Assembly: GCA_030549205.1 (NCBI GenBank)
Contig: JAUKTV010000017.1
Coordinates: 62,001 to 126,000, forward strand
From: Apiosordaria backusii
Taxonomy: Eukaryota > Ascomycota > Sordariomycetes > Sordariales > Lasiosphaeriaceae
Length of the DNA stretch: 64,000 nt
Reading direction: 5' to 3'
Positions 1 to 13,199 of this stretch are shown piece after piece. The position numbers and the translations under genes are program-made. The notes under the pieces are model-generated. The model had not been told where the DNA came from. It did not search any database and was given only the letters and a program-made list of their open reading frames with translations. How positions within the stretch are numbered: position 1 is the stretch's first letter; every line of letters starts with the position of its first letter.

Positions 1-363
1 TAGCCCTATATTACTTTCCAAACCTCTCTCTATTCTAAAGCCTAAATGCCTGTTAAGTCTATTAATTATAGGGCTTAAATGTCTGTTAAGTCCGTTAACT
101 ACAGACTTAACTAGCTAGCTAAGTTTAACTGTTAAGTGTATTAACCGGAAGCTATTTATAAAATATAGGGCGTTAATGTTTTACCATTACAGTATATTAA
201 CTGTTTAAAGCTTTAGGCTACTTTAAAGGTCTAAAGACTACTGCAATTACTGTAATAGAGTGTTAATAAGTATTATAATTCTAAACTATTAGTTGTTATT
301 AGCTTTATAGATTATAGGCTAAAATACACTATAAAGTCTATAACTAAGTACTGTATTTCAATA
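1..363 (-). repeat. Partial 3' LTR of Copia copy A
   Basis: Collinear with 5668-6030. It ends in the RIP-altered terminus tttcaata (tttcaaca in the other LTR). Two 34-bp tandem units are visible near its start, as in the right LTR. Confidence 0.85.
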
Positions 364-3300
364 TCCTTTTTATAGCCATAGTATATAGTACTAATTAAAA
401 GGGCTTAGAAAGATTTAATAATAAAATAAAGGTATTAAATAGTACTATAGATAAAGCTTTAGTAAGGCCGTTAGTAAGTATCTTTTTTATAAAAAGGTAG
501 GTTATAATAATAACTTTAGTAAATATAGCCTTTTAACCTCTTAAAATTAAATTAAAGTATATTTAATTCGGCGATTGTGCTTATTATTATAAATAATAGT
601 AATAAAGCCTTTATTATTATATAATAGGAAGGTAAGGCTTATAATAGGCCTGCAAATTTCCTAAAAGAGACCTTTAAACTATATAGCTTTTTTAAGGCCT
701 TCGATAAGCTTAGTATATTTAGCTTTTAAAGTATTAAAGGATATAGTAAATGCTTTTTTAGATTTTCAGTTAATAGGTCCTTTAATTAAAGTAAATAGCT
801 CACTGTAAATGGATTTAGCACTTTCTTTATATTTAACTTAATTACTATTAGTAAAGTCGATAGGTTTTAAGTTACTGTTAAAGCTGTAATTAACAGTATT
901 GTAAATATTAAAATAAAAGTAAGAAAGTAGTAATTTTACAGTTTTTAAGTAAGTATTAGTAGGCTATATTAAGTATTATAAGAGCTATTAAATACTAAAG
1001 GCTATATTAGGCTTAGTTTAAACTATAGTATATATTAAAGTATTAATTAATTATCGATATAGATGCTAATTAAAGGGGCTTATAAAGGTTTTAGACTTAT
1101 TGCCTTTACTTATAATTTTAAGATTTAATAAAAGGAGAGTTAACTTAATATTAATTCTAAAGTACTTAACTGCCTCTATAATATAGGCCTTTTAGTAAAT
1201 CTAAAGATACTGTTAAGGCCTATTATATTTAATTTAAATATTAAGGAAGTAGTAAGTAGGACTTAAATCTTTAATATTATAGTACTTCCCTATAGTATTC
1301 TTTAAGGCTTAAAGCTATAGAAGCTTAAGGCTTATAATTAAGCAGTTATTAATGTAATTAATAATAAAGATCTTATAATTTAAGTAAAAATAAATAGCTA
1401 TATTGAAGATAAGGGGCTTAAAACCTAAAGCTTAGGTTATTATAAGGACCTTCTATTATTAAAAATAAAAAGCTTACTTTAAACTATATAAGGATTTTTT
1501 TAATAGAATAACTTAATCTTTAATAAGGTCCTATTTAGTTACTTTTAATAGTATTATAGTACTAATATTACTATAGGCAAACTTAAATAGTTTTTATAGA
1601 ATTTTAATATAAATATTAAAATCGGTCTTTAAATTTAAAAAAGCTTCTATAAAGTCTACTTACTTTAAATCCTAATTAAATATAGCTATAAAGGTTAGTA
1701 TAATTCTTTAAGTTAAAGGCCCTATAATAATAGTATAAGTCTATTTAAAATCGATTTTAAAGGCCTATTAGAAACTTTAAGTAATTAATCGGCCCTTAAA
1801 CTTTACTATAATACCTTATAAATTCTTTTTATCTTTAAAGACCTAACAGTTTATAATAAGCTTTTTCTTAACTTAAAATCGGTAGATAAAATAGAAGGTC
1901 TTAATAATAAGAAGTTAATATAATTTAATAAAGATAGCCTATAACTATTATTTCTTTTTAAAGTATTTTAAAGCTTATTTAAAGATATTAAGCTTTAAAG
2001 CCTCTATAGAATAGTACTTTTTATAGTAAGAAACTAAGTAAAAAATAAAGTTACTATAATTTATATTATTTATAGATATAAATTCTTTATATTACTTTTA
2101 TAAAGCTTAAAGTAAAGGGTTTTAATAATAATAGAAGGTATTATAAGTATTGGAATTGCAAGCTTAAGTAGCAGTTAAGTAGGTAGTATAAAAGATAATT
2201 TAAATATTAGAAAATTGGAAATTAGTAAAATAGAAGGATTATAAATAGGAGGTTTAAAGGTTTAAATAGTAATATCTCTTTTAACTTATTAAAGCAGTTA
2301 AAGACCTTTAAAAGACCTATAGGGCTTAAAGGACCTATAATTTAAGCTAATAGGTCTTTATAGAACTTAATAAAGTTAGTTTTAATAACTTTATTTAAAT
2401 TTAAGTAAACTAAGTAGGTCTAATAATTTAAAATAGCTATAAGTCTTCCTTTAGTTTTTTAAAAGGTAAGCTTAAGATCTATAGTTCGATTTTTAATAAG
2501 GATATATATTATAACTTTAATACTTATAGCCCTATAGTTTAAAAGGTTTAGTTAATATAGTATTTAAGAAGGTAATAGTTTATTATAAAAGGCTTAATAG
2601 GGTATAAGATCTTTAAAGCTTTAAGCTATATAGTTAATAATTTTTACTATAGAAATAGCTATATATCTTTAAAAAGTAATAGGAATGTTTAAAGTTAAAA
2701 TAGTAACTTTAAAACAGTTTAAAATAACCTTAATAGAGTACTTAGTTAAGCTATTTTAATTAAAAGTTTTAAAACTTAATATACTAAAGCTAATGCCCTT
2801 TTTAATAAGGTAAGTATTTAAAAGAAAGACTTCTTTTCTTCTATTATAGTAAAAGTAAGTAAGGTATTGTTAAAAGGTATTATTTAAGCCTTTAAATAGT
2901 AAATAAAGTACTATAATAGTATTATCTTTAATAGCTAATAGCTTAAGAAATTAAAAATAGGTCTTTCAATCTACTATAATTAAACTATAAGGCTTCTTTA
3001 ATAGTAAAATAAGCTTAATAATAATAATATCCTTTTTTAAATAATTTAAAGTAAAAGAAAGGTCTTAAATAGGATTTTTAAAAGGCCTTTAAAGGATTTT
3101 TATAGTATTATAGCTTTTACAAACTAAATTCTTAAACCTAACCATTTATAAGTTAGATATATCTTTAATAATAAAAGAAGTCTTTTTTAAAAGGTTAAAA
3201 CCTATATACTTAAACTATATATATTAAAGGATAGTTAATGAATTAAGGCTAATAAAGGCTTATTAAGATCTTTAAAAGACCTATTTTCCTTTAAAGAGTT

Positions 3301-5386
3301 AAAGACTTTAAAGAAGACCTCTTTTAAAATTTTAAGAATTTTAAAGACTTTAAAGAAAGTAAGGTAATTACTAAAGTACTGTTAATAGAATACTTCCGGT
3401 TAAAGTTGGCCTTTAAATTAAGGTAAAATCTTAATCTTTTAAAATTTAAAAAAGTAATAAGATTATAGTTACTATCGGTAAGCTTTTAACTATATAGGGC
3501 TTTTTTAATACTATATAAATAGTCTTTATTAACAATATTTAATAGAAAAGTAAAAATAAAGAAAGTCTTAATAAGGCTAATAGTTAAAAAATAAGCTTTA
3601 TTATTATAAATTTAATAAAGAATTAGACTTTTATAGTACCTTTATTAATAATTCTTATAAAGCTACCTTCTATAGTTAAAAGCTTAACCTTTACTTTAAT
3701 AAGGTTAATAAAAAGGTTTTTATTATTATAAATATAGACTATAGATTTAATATTAAAAAGCTAAGCTTCTTTTAAAGCTAAGTTAGTATAGTTAATTAAG
3801 TTAATAAGTATAGAAAGTAGGACTTTAAAAAATAGGAATACTGTAAATTTAATAAAGCTATTGTATTTATAAGGTATAGTTAGCTTTAAAGGTTTAATAT
3901 TATAAAAGCTTAAGTTAAAGTTAAAGCTTATTATAAAAGAAATTTCCTTAAAATTTCTAAAGTCTTTAGTATCCTCTTTTATCTTATCTTCTTTTTTTTT
4001 TTTTTTTTTCTAATAAGCCTAAGCTCTATAAGGTTTACTATAAAGGCATTTAAAGCCTTTAAGGCTTTAAAATCCTTAATAAAAGCAGTATAAAAATAAA
4101 GTATAGAAGAGGCTTAAGTAATTATAATACTGGAAATATAGGTTTTAGTTAGAAGCTCTTTTTATAAGAATTTTAATATAAGATAATAAGAATAGCCGAA
4201 ATTATATTTATTTTAATAAATTAAAGCTTTAAAGTTTTATATTATAGTAGAAAACTACCTTTTAATAAGCTTAAATAGTAATTAACTTAATTAATAAGCT
4301 AAATTATAATACTTAAGTCTTAAAACTTTATAATAAAGGTATTAAACTTAACGTTATATTTAACTACTTTTAATAAACTATCGAATTTAATAGTATAGTA
4401 AGTTCTATAAAGCTTATTTTAAAGGACAGCCTAAGTAAGGGTATATTAAGCTTATAATTGCTAAAAAAGGATCGCTAAAAAGTCTTTAGCCTTAATAGTA
4501 AATAGTAGGCCTACTTATAGGGTATTTTAAATAGTAAGAAGAAGGAAGCTTTTAAATTATTATTTAGTAAATTAGTAACTAACTTAGGCTTATTTATAAA
4601 CTTAAAGAAGCTTAAAACCCTTATTTAAATAGTAAAGGCTTAATATTAAAAGCATTAGTTTTTAAAACCTAAAAGCTTTTATTCTTTAATAAAGTAAAGG
4701 ACCTATTTATTAAGATCCTTTATTAAAAGTACAATAGTCTTTTAAATAATTTAATTTAAAGAAGATACTATAATAGATATAATAATAGAGGCTGATAAAT
4801 CTATATAAGCTAAAGTAACTGAAAATAAAGATAGTATAGGTAGGTTTATAAAAGGTTTAGAAAAAGACTTAAAAGGGCTTAAAGCAGTATATTCTAATAA
4901 AAGCAAATGTTAAAATTATTAATATAGATATTAACTTAGTTAATTTTAGTATTTAAAGCTTTAATTTAATTAATAAAACCTACTATAGTAGCCTTAATCC
5001 TACTATTAAAGGTAACTATAAGGTTATTCTATAGTTATTAAAAGTATTAAGTAAAGTTAAAGCCTTTAAAAAAGGTAAAAGTTAATAAAAAGCCGAAAGT
5101 CTTTAAAGCTTTAAGGCTTATAAAAAGGTCGTATATATCTTTATCTCTATAATAAAGGAGGTTAAAGGCTTAAAAGGAAAGTAGAAGTACTATTGAAAGT
5201 ATTAAAATACTGTTTTTTAAGTCTTTAATATTTAAAAAGAAAGTAAAAGTACTATTGAAAATATTAAAATGCTATTTCTTAAGTCTTTAATAGTTTAAAA
5301 TAAATAAGGTTTATAAAATAGGTATTATTATAAAGACTGTAAAATAAAGAAATTTACTTAAACAATATAAGCCTAAACTTATAACC

Positions 5387-6030
5387 TATTAAAATAGGTA
5401 TTTTATAGACTTATAGATATAGACCTATATAGAGAATAGTGTAAAATATTAAAAGTAAAGAGGGTTTTATTTATAATATACAATAGTAATTAGGTACTAA
5501 AGGAATGTAGATTATAAAAGCAATACTTTATAATATATAGAAGGTAGATATTATAATATAGGCTTATAAGGTATTATAAAATATAGTAAACTAGTATATT
5601 AAATTAACTTATTAGTTAGGAAAATATTATAGTAAATAGTTATAAGGGATAAGACCTATTATAGGTCTTTAACTTTATATTGCTTTCCAAACCTCTCTCT
5701 GTTTTAAGGCCTGAATACCTATTAAGTCTATTAGCTATAGGGCTTAAATGCCTATTAAGTCTATTAATTGCAGACTTAGCTGGTCGGCTAAATTTAACTA
5801 TTAAGTACACTAACCGGAAGCTGTTTATAGGGTATAGAGCGCTAACGTTTTACCGTTACAGTATACTAACCGTCGGGGCTTTGGGCTACTTTAGAGGTTT
5901 GAAGATTACTGCAATTGCTATAGTAAAGTATTAGTAAGCGCTGTAATTCCAAGCTATTAGTTATTGTTAGCCCTATAGGTTATAGGCTAAAATACACTGT
6001 AAAGTCACAATTAAGTGCTATATTTCAACA
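5387..6030 (-). repeat. 5' LTR of Copia copy A (644 bp)
   Basis: Begins tattaaaatagg (RIP form of tgttaagatagg) and ends tttcaaca, giving TG..CA termini once RIP is allowed for. It is 68 bp shorter than the 712-bp LTRs of copy B, which is exactly two 34-bp tandem units. Confidence 0.88.
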
Positions 6031-6443
6031 GTTAATAGCCGGCTTAATATATTTATGCTCTTTTTACTTATCGATATTAATATTCTAAGTTAGACAGTTA
6101 AAAAAGTAGTTTTCCCGGTAAGCCTACCGGATAGCCTTTTTCCGCTATACCTCCTTAACTGCAATTAACTTAGTTAATTTTTAAATCCGGTCCTCCTTTT
6201 TAGAACCTTTAATCTAGTATTAACCCCCTTTAAGCTATACTCTCTTTGCCTTTAATACAGTAACTTATTAATCAGATAATATTAACTTTTAAACCTTATC
6301 GGGGACTATATCTTTACTTATATAGGGATTATATATAACGCTTATATACAAAAGCATTGTAAGTAGTCTATCTTCGGTTAGTTTATTTAAGAATAGGTTT
6401 TAAAAGTAAAATCTAACTTTCTTATTAATATATATATATTAAG
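6031..6443 (-). other. Fragment of a degraded element between two Copia copies
   Basis: The reverse complement of this 413-bp stretch aligns with about 14825-15232 further right (shared landmarks include gccggctat, the run near ttaattgcagtt, and tatataagcgttatatataa). It is therefore a second, inverted piece of the same degraded element that follows the DUF3435-like relic. It is sandwiched between the ends of copies A and B and has no open reading frame. Which transposon class it belonged to cannot be read from this piece alone. Confidence 0.7.
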
Positions 6444-7155
6444 TGTTGAAATACAGCACTTAGTTGTGGACTTTACAGTATATTTTAGCCTATAACCTAT
6501 AGGGCCAATAATAACCAATAGCTTAGAATTATAGCGCTTACTAACACTCTACTACAGCAATCGCAGTAGTCTTTAAACCCCTAAAGTAGCCCGAAGCCCC
6601 AGACAGTTAGCATACTATAACAGTAAAACGTTAATACCCTATACCCTATAAATAGCTTCTAGTTAATGTACTTAATAGTTAAACTTAACCGGCTGGTTAA
6701 GTCTATAATTAGCAGACTTAACAAGCATTTAGGCCTTATAGTTAACAGACTTAATAGGCATTTAGGCCCTATAGCTAGTAGATTTAACAGACATTTAGAC
6801 CTTATAGTTAGCAGACTTAATAGGTATTTAGGCCCTAAAACAGAGAAAGGTTTGGAAAACGATATAGGGCTAAAGACCTATAATAGGTCTTATCCTTTAT
6901 AACTATTTACTACAATATTTTCCTAATTAATAAATTAATTTCATATACTGGTTTACTATATTTTACAATACCTTATAAGCCTATATTATAGTATTTACCT
7001 TTTATATATTATAGGGCATTGCCCCTATAATCTACCTTCCTTTAATACCTAACTACTATTGTATACTATAAATAAAGCCTTCTTTACTTATAGTATTCTA
7101 TACTATTCCCTATATAGGTCTATATTTATAGGCCTATAAGATACTTATTTTAATA
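6444..7155 (+). repeat. 5' LTR of Copia copy B (712 bp)
   Basis: Starts TGTTGAAATACAG and ends ttttaata (RIP form of atcttaaca). Same length as the 3' LTR. Confidence 0.9.
6711..6840 (+). repeat. 34-bp tandem repeat inside the Copia LTR (about 4 units)
   Basis: Units of the type agacttaataggcatttagg recur every 34 bp, four times here and in the 3' LTR (about 12450-12580). The copy A LTRs have only two. The array accounts exactly for the 68-bp length difference between the two LTR versions. Confidence 0.85.
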
Positions 7156-10100
7156 AGTTATAAGCTTAGGTTTATATTACTTAAGTAAATTTCTTTATCT
7201 TATAGCCTTTATAATAATACCTATCCTATAAGCCCTATTTATTTTAAGCTACCGAAGACTTAAAAAACAATGTTTTAATACTTTTAATCATGCTTTTATT
7301 TCCTTTTTAAATATTAAAGACTTAAAAAATAGCGTTTTAATACTTTTAATAATGCTTTTACTTCCTTTTTAAGCCTTCAACCTTCTTTATTATAAAGAAT
7401 GAAAATATATATAACCCCTCTATAAGCTTTAAAGCTTTAAAGACCTTCAGCCTTTTATTAACCTTTAACCTTTTTAAAGGCCTTAACTTTATTTAGTATT
7501 TTTAATAACTATAGAATAACTTTATAGTTACCTTTAATAGTAGGATTAAGGCTATTATAGTAGGTTTTACTAATTAAATTAAAGCTTTAAATGTTAAAAT
7601 TAACTAAGTTAATATCTATATTGACAATTTTAACATTTACTTTTTACCGGAATATACTGTTTTAAGCCCTTTTAAGTTTTCTTTTAAACTTTTTATAAAC
7701 CTATCTATACTATCTTTATTTTCGGTTACTTTAGTTTATATAGATTTATTAGCCTCTATTACTATATTTATTATAGTACCTTCTTTAAGTTAAATTACTT
7801 AAGAGACTACTATACTTTTAATAAAGGATTTTAATAAATAGGTCCTTTACTTTATTAAAGAATAAAAGCTTTTAGGTCTTAAAAACTGGTACTTTTAGTA
7901 CTAGGCCTTTACTATTTAAATAAAAGTTTTAGGCCTTTTTAAGTTTATAAATAAGCTTAAGTTAATTATTAATTTACTAAATAATAATTTAAAAACCTTC
8001 CTTCTTTTTACTATTTAGAATACCCTATAGATAGGCCTATTGCTTACTATTAAAGTTAAAGACTTTTTAGTAACCCTTTTTTAATAATTATAAACTTAGT
8101 ATATCCTTATTTAAGCTGTCTTTTAAAATAAGCTTTATAGGGTTTATTATACTATTAAATTTAATAGTTTATTAAAAGTAGTTAAATATAATATTAAGTT
8201 TAATGTTTTTATTATAAAGCTTTAAAGTTTAAATATTATAATTTAATTTATCGATTAGGTTAATTACTACTTAAGCTTACTAGAAGGTAGTTTTTTACTA
8301 TAGTATAAATACTTTAGAGCTTTAATTTCCTAAAATAAGTATAATTTCGGCTATTTTTACTATCCTATATTGGAATTTTTATAGAGGAAGTTTTTAATTA
8401 AAACCTATATTTTTAATATTATAGTTACTTAAGCCTTTTTTATACTTTATTTTTATATTACCTTTACTAAGGATTTTAAAGCCTTAAAGGCTTTAAATGC
8501 CTTTATAGTAAACCTATAGAGCTTAAGTTTATTAAAAAAAAGAAAAAGAAAAAGAAAGATAAAAAGAAAGAGGATATTAAAAACTTTAGAAATTTTAAAG
8601 AAATTTCTTTTATAATAGGCTTTAACTTTAATATAGGCTTTTATAGTATTAAACCTTTAAAGTTAATTATACCTTATAAATACTATAGCTTTATTAGGTT
8701 TATAATATCTTTATCTTTTAAAGTCTTATCTTCTATACTTATTAACTTAATTAACTATACTAACTTAGCTTTAAAAGAAGCCTAGTTCTTTAATACTAAG
8801 TCTATAGTCTATATTTATAATAATAAAAACCTTTTTAATAACCTTATTAAAGTAAAGGTTGAGCCTTTAACTATAAAAAGTAGCTTTATAAAAATTATTA
8901 ATAAAGGTATTATAAAAGTTTAATTCTTTATTAGAATTTATAATAATAAGGCCTATTTTTTAGCTATTAACCTTATTAAAACCTTCTTTATTTTTACTTT
9001 TCTATTAAATATTGTTAGTAAGGACTGTCTATATAGTATTAAAAGAGCTTTATATAATTAAAAGCTTACTAATAGTAATTGTAATTTCATTGCCTTTTTA
9101 AATTTTAAAAGATTAAAGTTCTACTTTAACTTTAAAAGCTAACCTTAATTAAAAGTATCTTATTAATAATACTTTAACAATTACCTTACTTTCTTTAAAG
9201 CTTTTAAAGTTCTTAAAATTTTAAAGGAGGTCTTCTTTAAAGCCTTTAACTTTTTAAAGAAGGTAGGTCTTTTAAAGATCTTAATAAGCCTTTACTAACT
9301 TTAATTCAATTAACTATCCTTTAATATATATAACTTAAGTATATAGATTTTAACCTTTTAAAGAAGACCTTTTTTATTATTAAAGGTATATTTAACTTAT
9401 AAAAGGTTAGGCTTAAGGATTTAGTTTATAAAAGCTATAATATTATTAAAATCCTTTAAAGGCCTTTTAAGAATCCTATTTAAAACCTTTCTTTTACTTT
9501 AAATTACTTAAAAAAAGACATTGTTACTATTAAGCCTATTCTATTATTAAAGAAGCTTTATAGTTTAATTATAGTAGATCGAAAGATTTATTTTTAATTT
9601 CTTAAACTATTAGCTATTAAAGATAATACTATTATAGTACTTTATTTACTATTTAAAGGCCTAAACAATACCTTCTAGCAATACCCTACTTACTTTTACT
9701 ATAATAGAAGAAAAGAAGTCCTTTCTTTAAGTACTTACCTTATTAAAAAAGTATTAGCTTTAATATATTAAGCTTTAAAACCTTTAATTAAAATAGCTTA
9801 ATTAAGTACTTTATTAAGGTTATTTTAAACTATCTTAAGGCTATTATTTTAACTTTAAACTTTTCTATTATTTTTTAAAAATATATAGCTATTTTTATAA
9901 TAGAAATTATTAACTATATAGCTTAAAGCTTTAAGGATTTTATACCTTATTAAGCCTTTTATAATAAACTATTATCTTTTTAAATGCTATATTAATTAAA
10001 CCTTTTAAACTATAGGGCTATAAGTACTAAGGTTATAGTATATATCTTTATTAAAGATCAAGCTATAGGTTTTAAGCTTACCTTTTAAGGAATTAAAGAA

Positions 10101-12187
10101 AGACTTATAGCTATTTTAAGTTATTAGACTTTCTTAGTTTATTTAGGTTTAAATAAAGTTATTAAAACCAGTTTTATTAAGTTTTATAAAGACCTATTAG
10201 CTTAAATTATAGGTCTTTTAAGCTTTATAGGTCTTTTAAAGGTCTTTAACTGCTTTAATAAGTTAAAGGAAGATACTATTATTTAAGCCTTTAAGCCTTC
10301 TATTTATAGTCTTTCTATTCTATTAATTCCTAATTCTTTAATACTTAAATTATCCTTTATACTATTTACTTAATTGCTATTTAAGCTTATAATTTTAATA
10401 TTTATAGTACCTTCTATTACTATTAAGATCTTTTTACTTTAAGCTTTATAGAAATAATATAAGGAATTTATACCTATAGATAATATAAATTATAGTAAGC
10501 TTATTTTTTACTTAATTTCTTACTATAAAAAGTGCTATTTTATAAAGGCTTTAAAGTTTAATACCTTTAAGTAAACTTTAAAATACCTTAAAAAAAAGTA
10601 ATAGTTATAGGCTATCTTTACTAAATTATACTAACTTCTTACTATTAAGACCTTTTATTTTATTTACCGATTTTAAATTAAAAAGAAGCCTATTATAAGC
10701 TACTAGGTCTTTAAAAATAAGAAGAATTTATAAGGTATTATAGTAAAGTTTAAAGCTCGATTAGTTACTTAAGGTTTTTAATAGGCCTTTAAAATCGATT
10801 TTAAATAGACCTATACTTCTATTATAAGGCCTTTAATTTAAAGAATTATATTAGCCTTTATAGTTATATTTAACTAGGATTTAAAGTAAGTAGACTTTAT
10901 AGAAGCCTTTTTAAATTTAAAGACCGATTTTAATATCTATATTGAAATTCTATAGGGACTATTTAAGTTTGCCTACAGTAATGTCAGTATTATAATACTA
11001 TTAAAAGTAATTAAATAAGACCTTATTAAAGACTAAATTATTCTATTAAAAAAATCCTTATATAGTTTAAAGTAAGCTTTTTATTTCTAATAATAGAAGG
11101 TCCTTATAATAACTTAGGCTTTAAATTTTAGGCTTTTTATTTTCAATATAGCTATCTATTTTTACTTAAACTATAAGATCTTTATTATTAACTATATTAA
11201 TAATTACTTAATTATAGGCCTTAAGCTTCTATAACTTTAAGCTTTAAAAAACGCTATAGAAAAGTACTATAATATTAAAGATTTAGGTCTTACCTGCTAT
11301 TTCTTTAATGTTTAAATTAAATACAATAGGCTTTAACGGTACCTTTAAATCTATTAAAAGGTCTATATTATAAAGGTAATTAAGTACTTTAGAATTAATA
11401 TTAAATTAACTTCCCTTCTATTAAGCCCTAAAATTATAAGCAAAGGTAATAGGCCTAGAACTCCTATAAGCCTCTTTAATTAGAATCTATATTAATAATT
11501 AATTAGTACTTTAATATATACTATAGTTTAAATTAAGCTTAATATAGCCTTTAATATTTAATAGCTTTCCTAATACTTAATATAGCCTATTAATATTTAC
11601 TTAAAAGCTATAAAATTGTTATTTTCCTATCTTTATTTTAGTATTTATAGTGCTATTAGTTATAGCTTTAATAGTAATTTAAAGTCTATTGGCTTTATTA
11701 ATAGTAATTGGGCTGGGTATAAGGAAAGTGTTAAATCTACTTACAGTTAGCTATTTACTTTAGTTAAAGGACCTATTAATTAAAAATCTAAAAAAGCGTT
11801 TACTATATCCTTTAGTACTTTAAAAGCCAAATATACTAGGCTTATTGAAGGCTTTAAGGAAGCTATATAGTTTAGATGTCTTTTTTTAAGAAATTTCTAG
11901 GCTTATTATAGGCCCTACCATTCTATTATATAATAATAAAGGCTCTATTGCTACTGTTTATAATAATAAGTATAATTACCGAATTAAATATACTTTAATT
12001 CGATTTTAAAAGGTTAAAGAGGCTATATTTATTAGAGTTATTACTATAACTTACCTTCCTATAAAGAAGATACTTACTAACGGCCTTATTAAAGCTTTAC
12101 CTATAGTGCTATTTAATACCTTTATTTTACTGTTAAACCTTTTTAAGCCCTTTTAATTAGTTCTATATACTATAGCTATAAAGAGGG

Positions 12188-12899
12188 TATTGAAATATAG
12201 TACTTAATTATAGACTTTACAGTATATTTTAGCCTATAACCTATAGGGCCAATAATAACTAATGGTTTAGAATTATAGCGCTTACTAATACTCTATTACG
12301 GCAATTGTAATAGTCTTTAGACCTCTAAAGTAGCCTAAAGCCCCGGATAGTTAATATACTATAACGGTAAAATGTTAGTGCCCTATACTCTATAAACAGC
12401 TTCTAGCTAGTACACTTAATAGTTAAACTTAGCCAGTTAATTAAGTCTATAATTAGTAGACTTAATAAGCATTTAGGCCCTGTAGTTAACAGACTTAATA
12501 GGCATTTAGGCCTTACAGTTAGTAGACGTAATAGGCATTTAGGCCTTATAGTTAGTGGACTTAACAGGCATTTGGGCCTTAAAATAGAAAGAGGTTTGGA
12601 AAGCGATATAGGGCCGAAGATTTATAATAGGTTTTGTTCTTTATAACTGTTTACTATAATATTTTCCTAATTAATAAGTCAATTCAATATATTGGTTTAC
12701 TATATTTTATAGTACTTTATAAGCCTATATTATAGTGTCTACCTTCTATATATTGTAGGGCATTGCCTCTATAATCTACCTTCCTTTAGTACCTAGCTAC
12801 TATTATATACTATAGATAAAGCCCTCTTCGCTTACAGTGTTCTATGCCGTTCCCTGCACAGGTCTATACCTATAGGCCTGTGAGACACCTATCTTAACA
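12188..12899 (+). repeat. 3' LTR of Copia copy B (712 bp)
   Basis: Starts tattgaaatatag (RIP form of TGTTGAAATACAG) and ends atcttaaca, followed directly by the target duplicate ttaag. Confidence 0.9.
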
Positions 12900-12904
12900 T
12901 TAAG

Positions 12905-13199
12905 TATAGAACTTACTGTTCTAATTGCCGAATTTAGCTAAGCAGGGCCGCTATTTTCGGAAATCTTAACAGTGCAGAGCGCTTAGTTATAACCAGATAC
13001 TTAATACCTTACTAACCCTTCTAATCAATTTATATACAAATGTATAGCCCTAAATAGCAGTTAGTTCGAACAGTTATTACTGTAATCTAAAAAACTGTTT
13101 TCTTTAACTTTACATCTATTTTAAGCTCTATAGTAAGGCGGTATAACTGTATAATAAAATATAAAAATAGCGTCCCTTATACTTTTTATCGTCTTCGAC
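12905..13199. other. AT-rich spacer, no gene recognised
   Basis: Sequence between the copy B target duplicate and the first recognisable DUF3435-like relic. It is less strictly TA-biased than the Copia elements. I see no open frame, repeat or RNA gene in it. Confidence 0.5.

Larger units (their letters stand above)
1..6030 (-). mobile_element. RIP-degraded Copia LTR retrotransposon, copy A (left LTR cut by window edge)
   Basis: The right LTR (5387-6030) and the partial left LTR (1-363) flank about 5.02 kb of TA-saturated DNA. Compared with copy B at 6444-12899, read in the opposite direction, the whole length is collinear and the internal lengths agree (5023 versus 5032 bp). Orientation is minus because the matching reverse-transcriptase and integrase relics of copy B read on the plus strand. 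Every candidate frame is full of stops. Differences between the two LTRs are nearly all transitions, as RIP produces. About 280 bp of the left LTR should lie just outside the window. No functional protein can be made from this copy. Confidence 0.9.
6444..12899 (+). mobile_element. RIP-degraded full-length Copia LTR retrotransposon, copy B
   Basis: Structurally complete: two 712-bp LTRs, a 5032-bp interior, and the 5-bp target duplication TTAAG at 6439-6443 and 12900-12904. Coding capacity is destroyed by stops, but Copia order can be followed on the plus strand. A gag-like region spans roughly 7.5-9.0 kb. An integrase relic near 9540-9660 reads like LIIVDRKIYF. A reverse-transcriptase relic near 10730-11000 reads like KARLVT then VDFIEAFLN. 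Stops are mostly TAA/TAG where Gln or Trp codons are expected, consistent with RIP. This copy and copy A form an imperfect inverted pair about 12.9 kb long. Confidence 0.93.

Noticed and set aside
5680..6902. Open frames of 78-84 codons within the Copia LTRs (5680-5934, 6666-6902)
   Set aside because: They lie inside LTRs of a RIPed element; the second is the translation of the 34-bp tandem array, which stays open because 34 bp repeats shift frame without making stops here.
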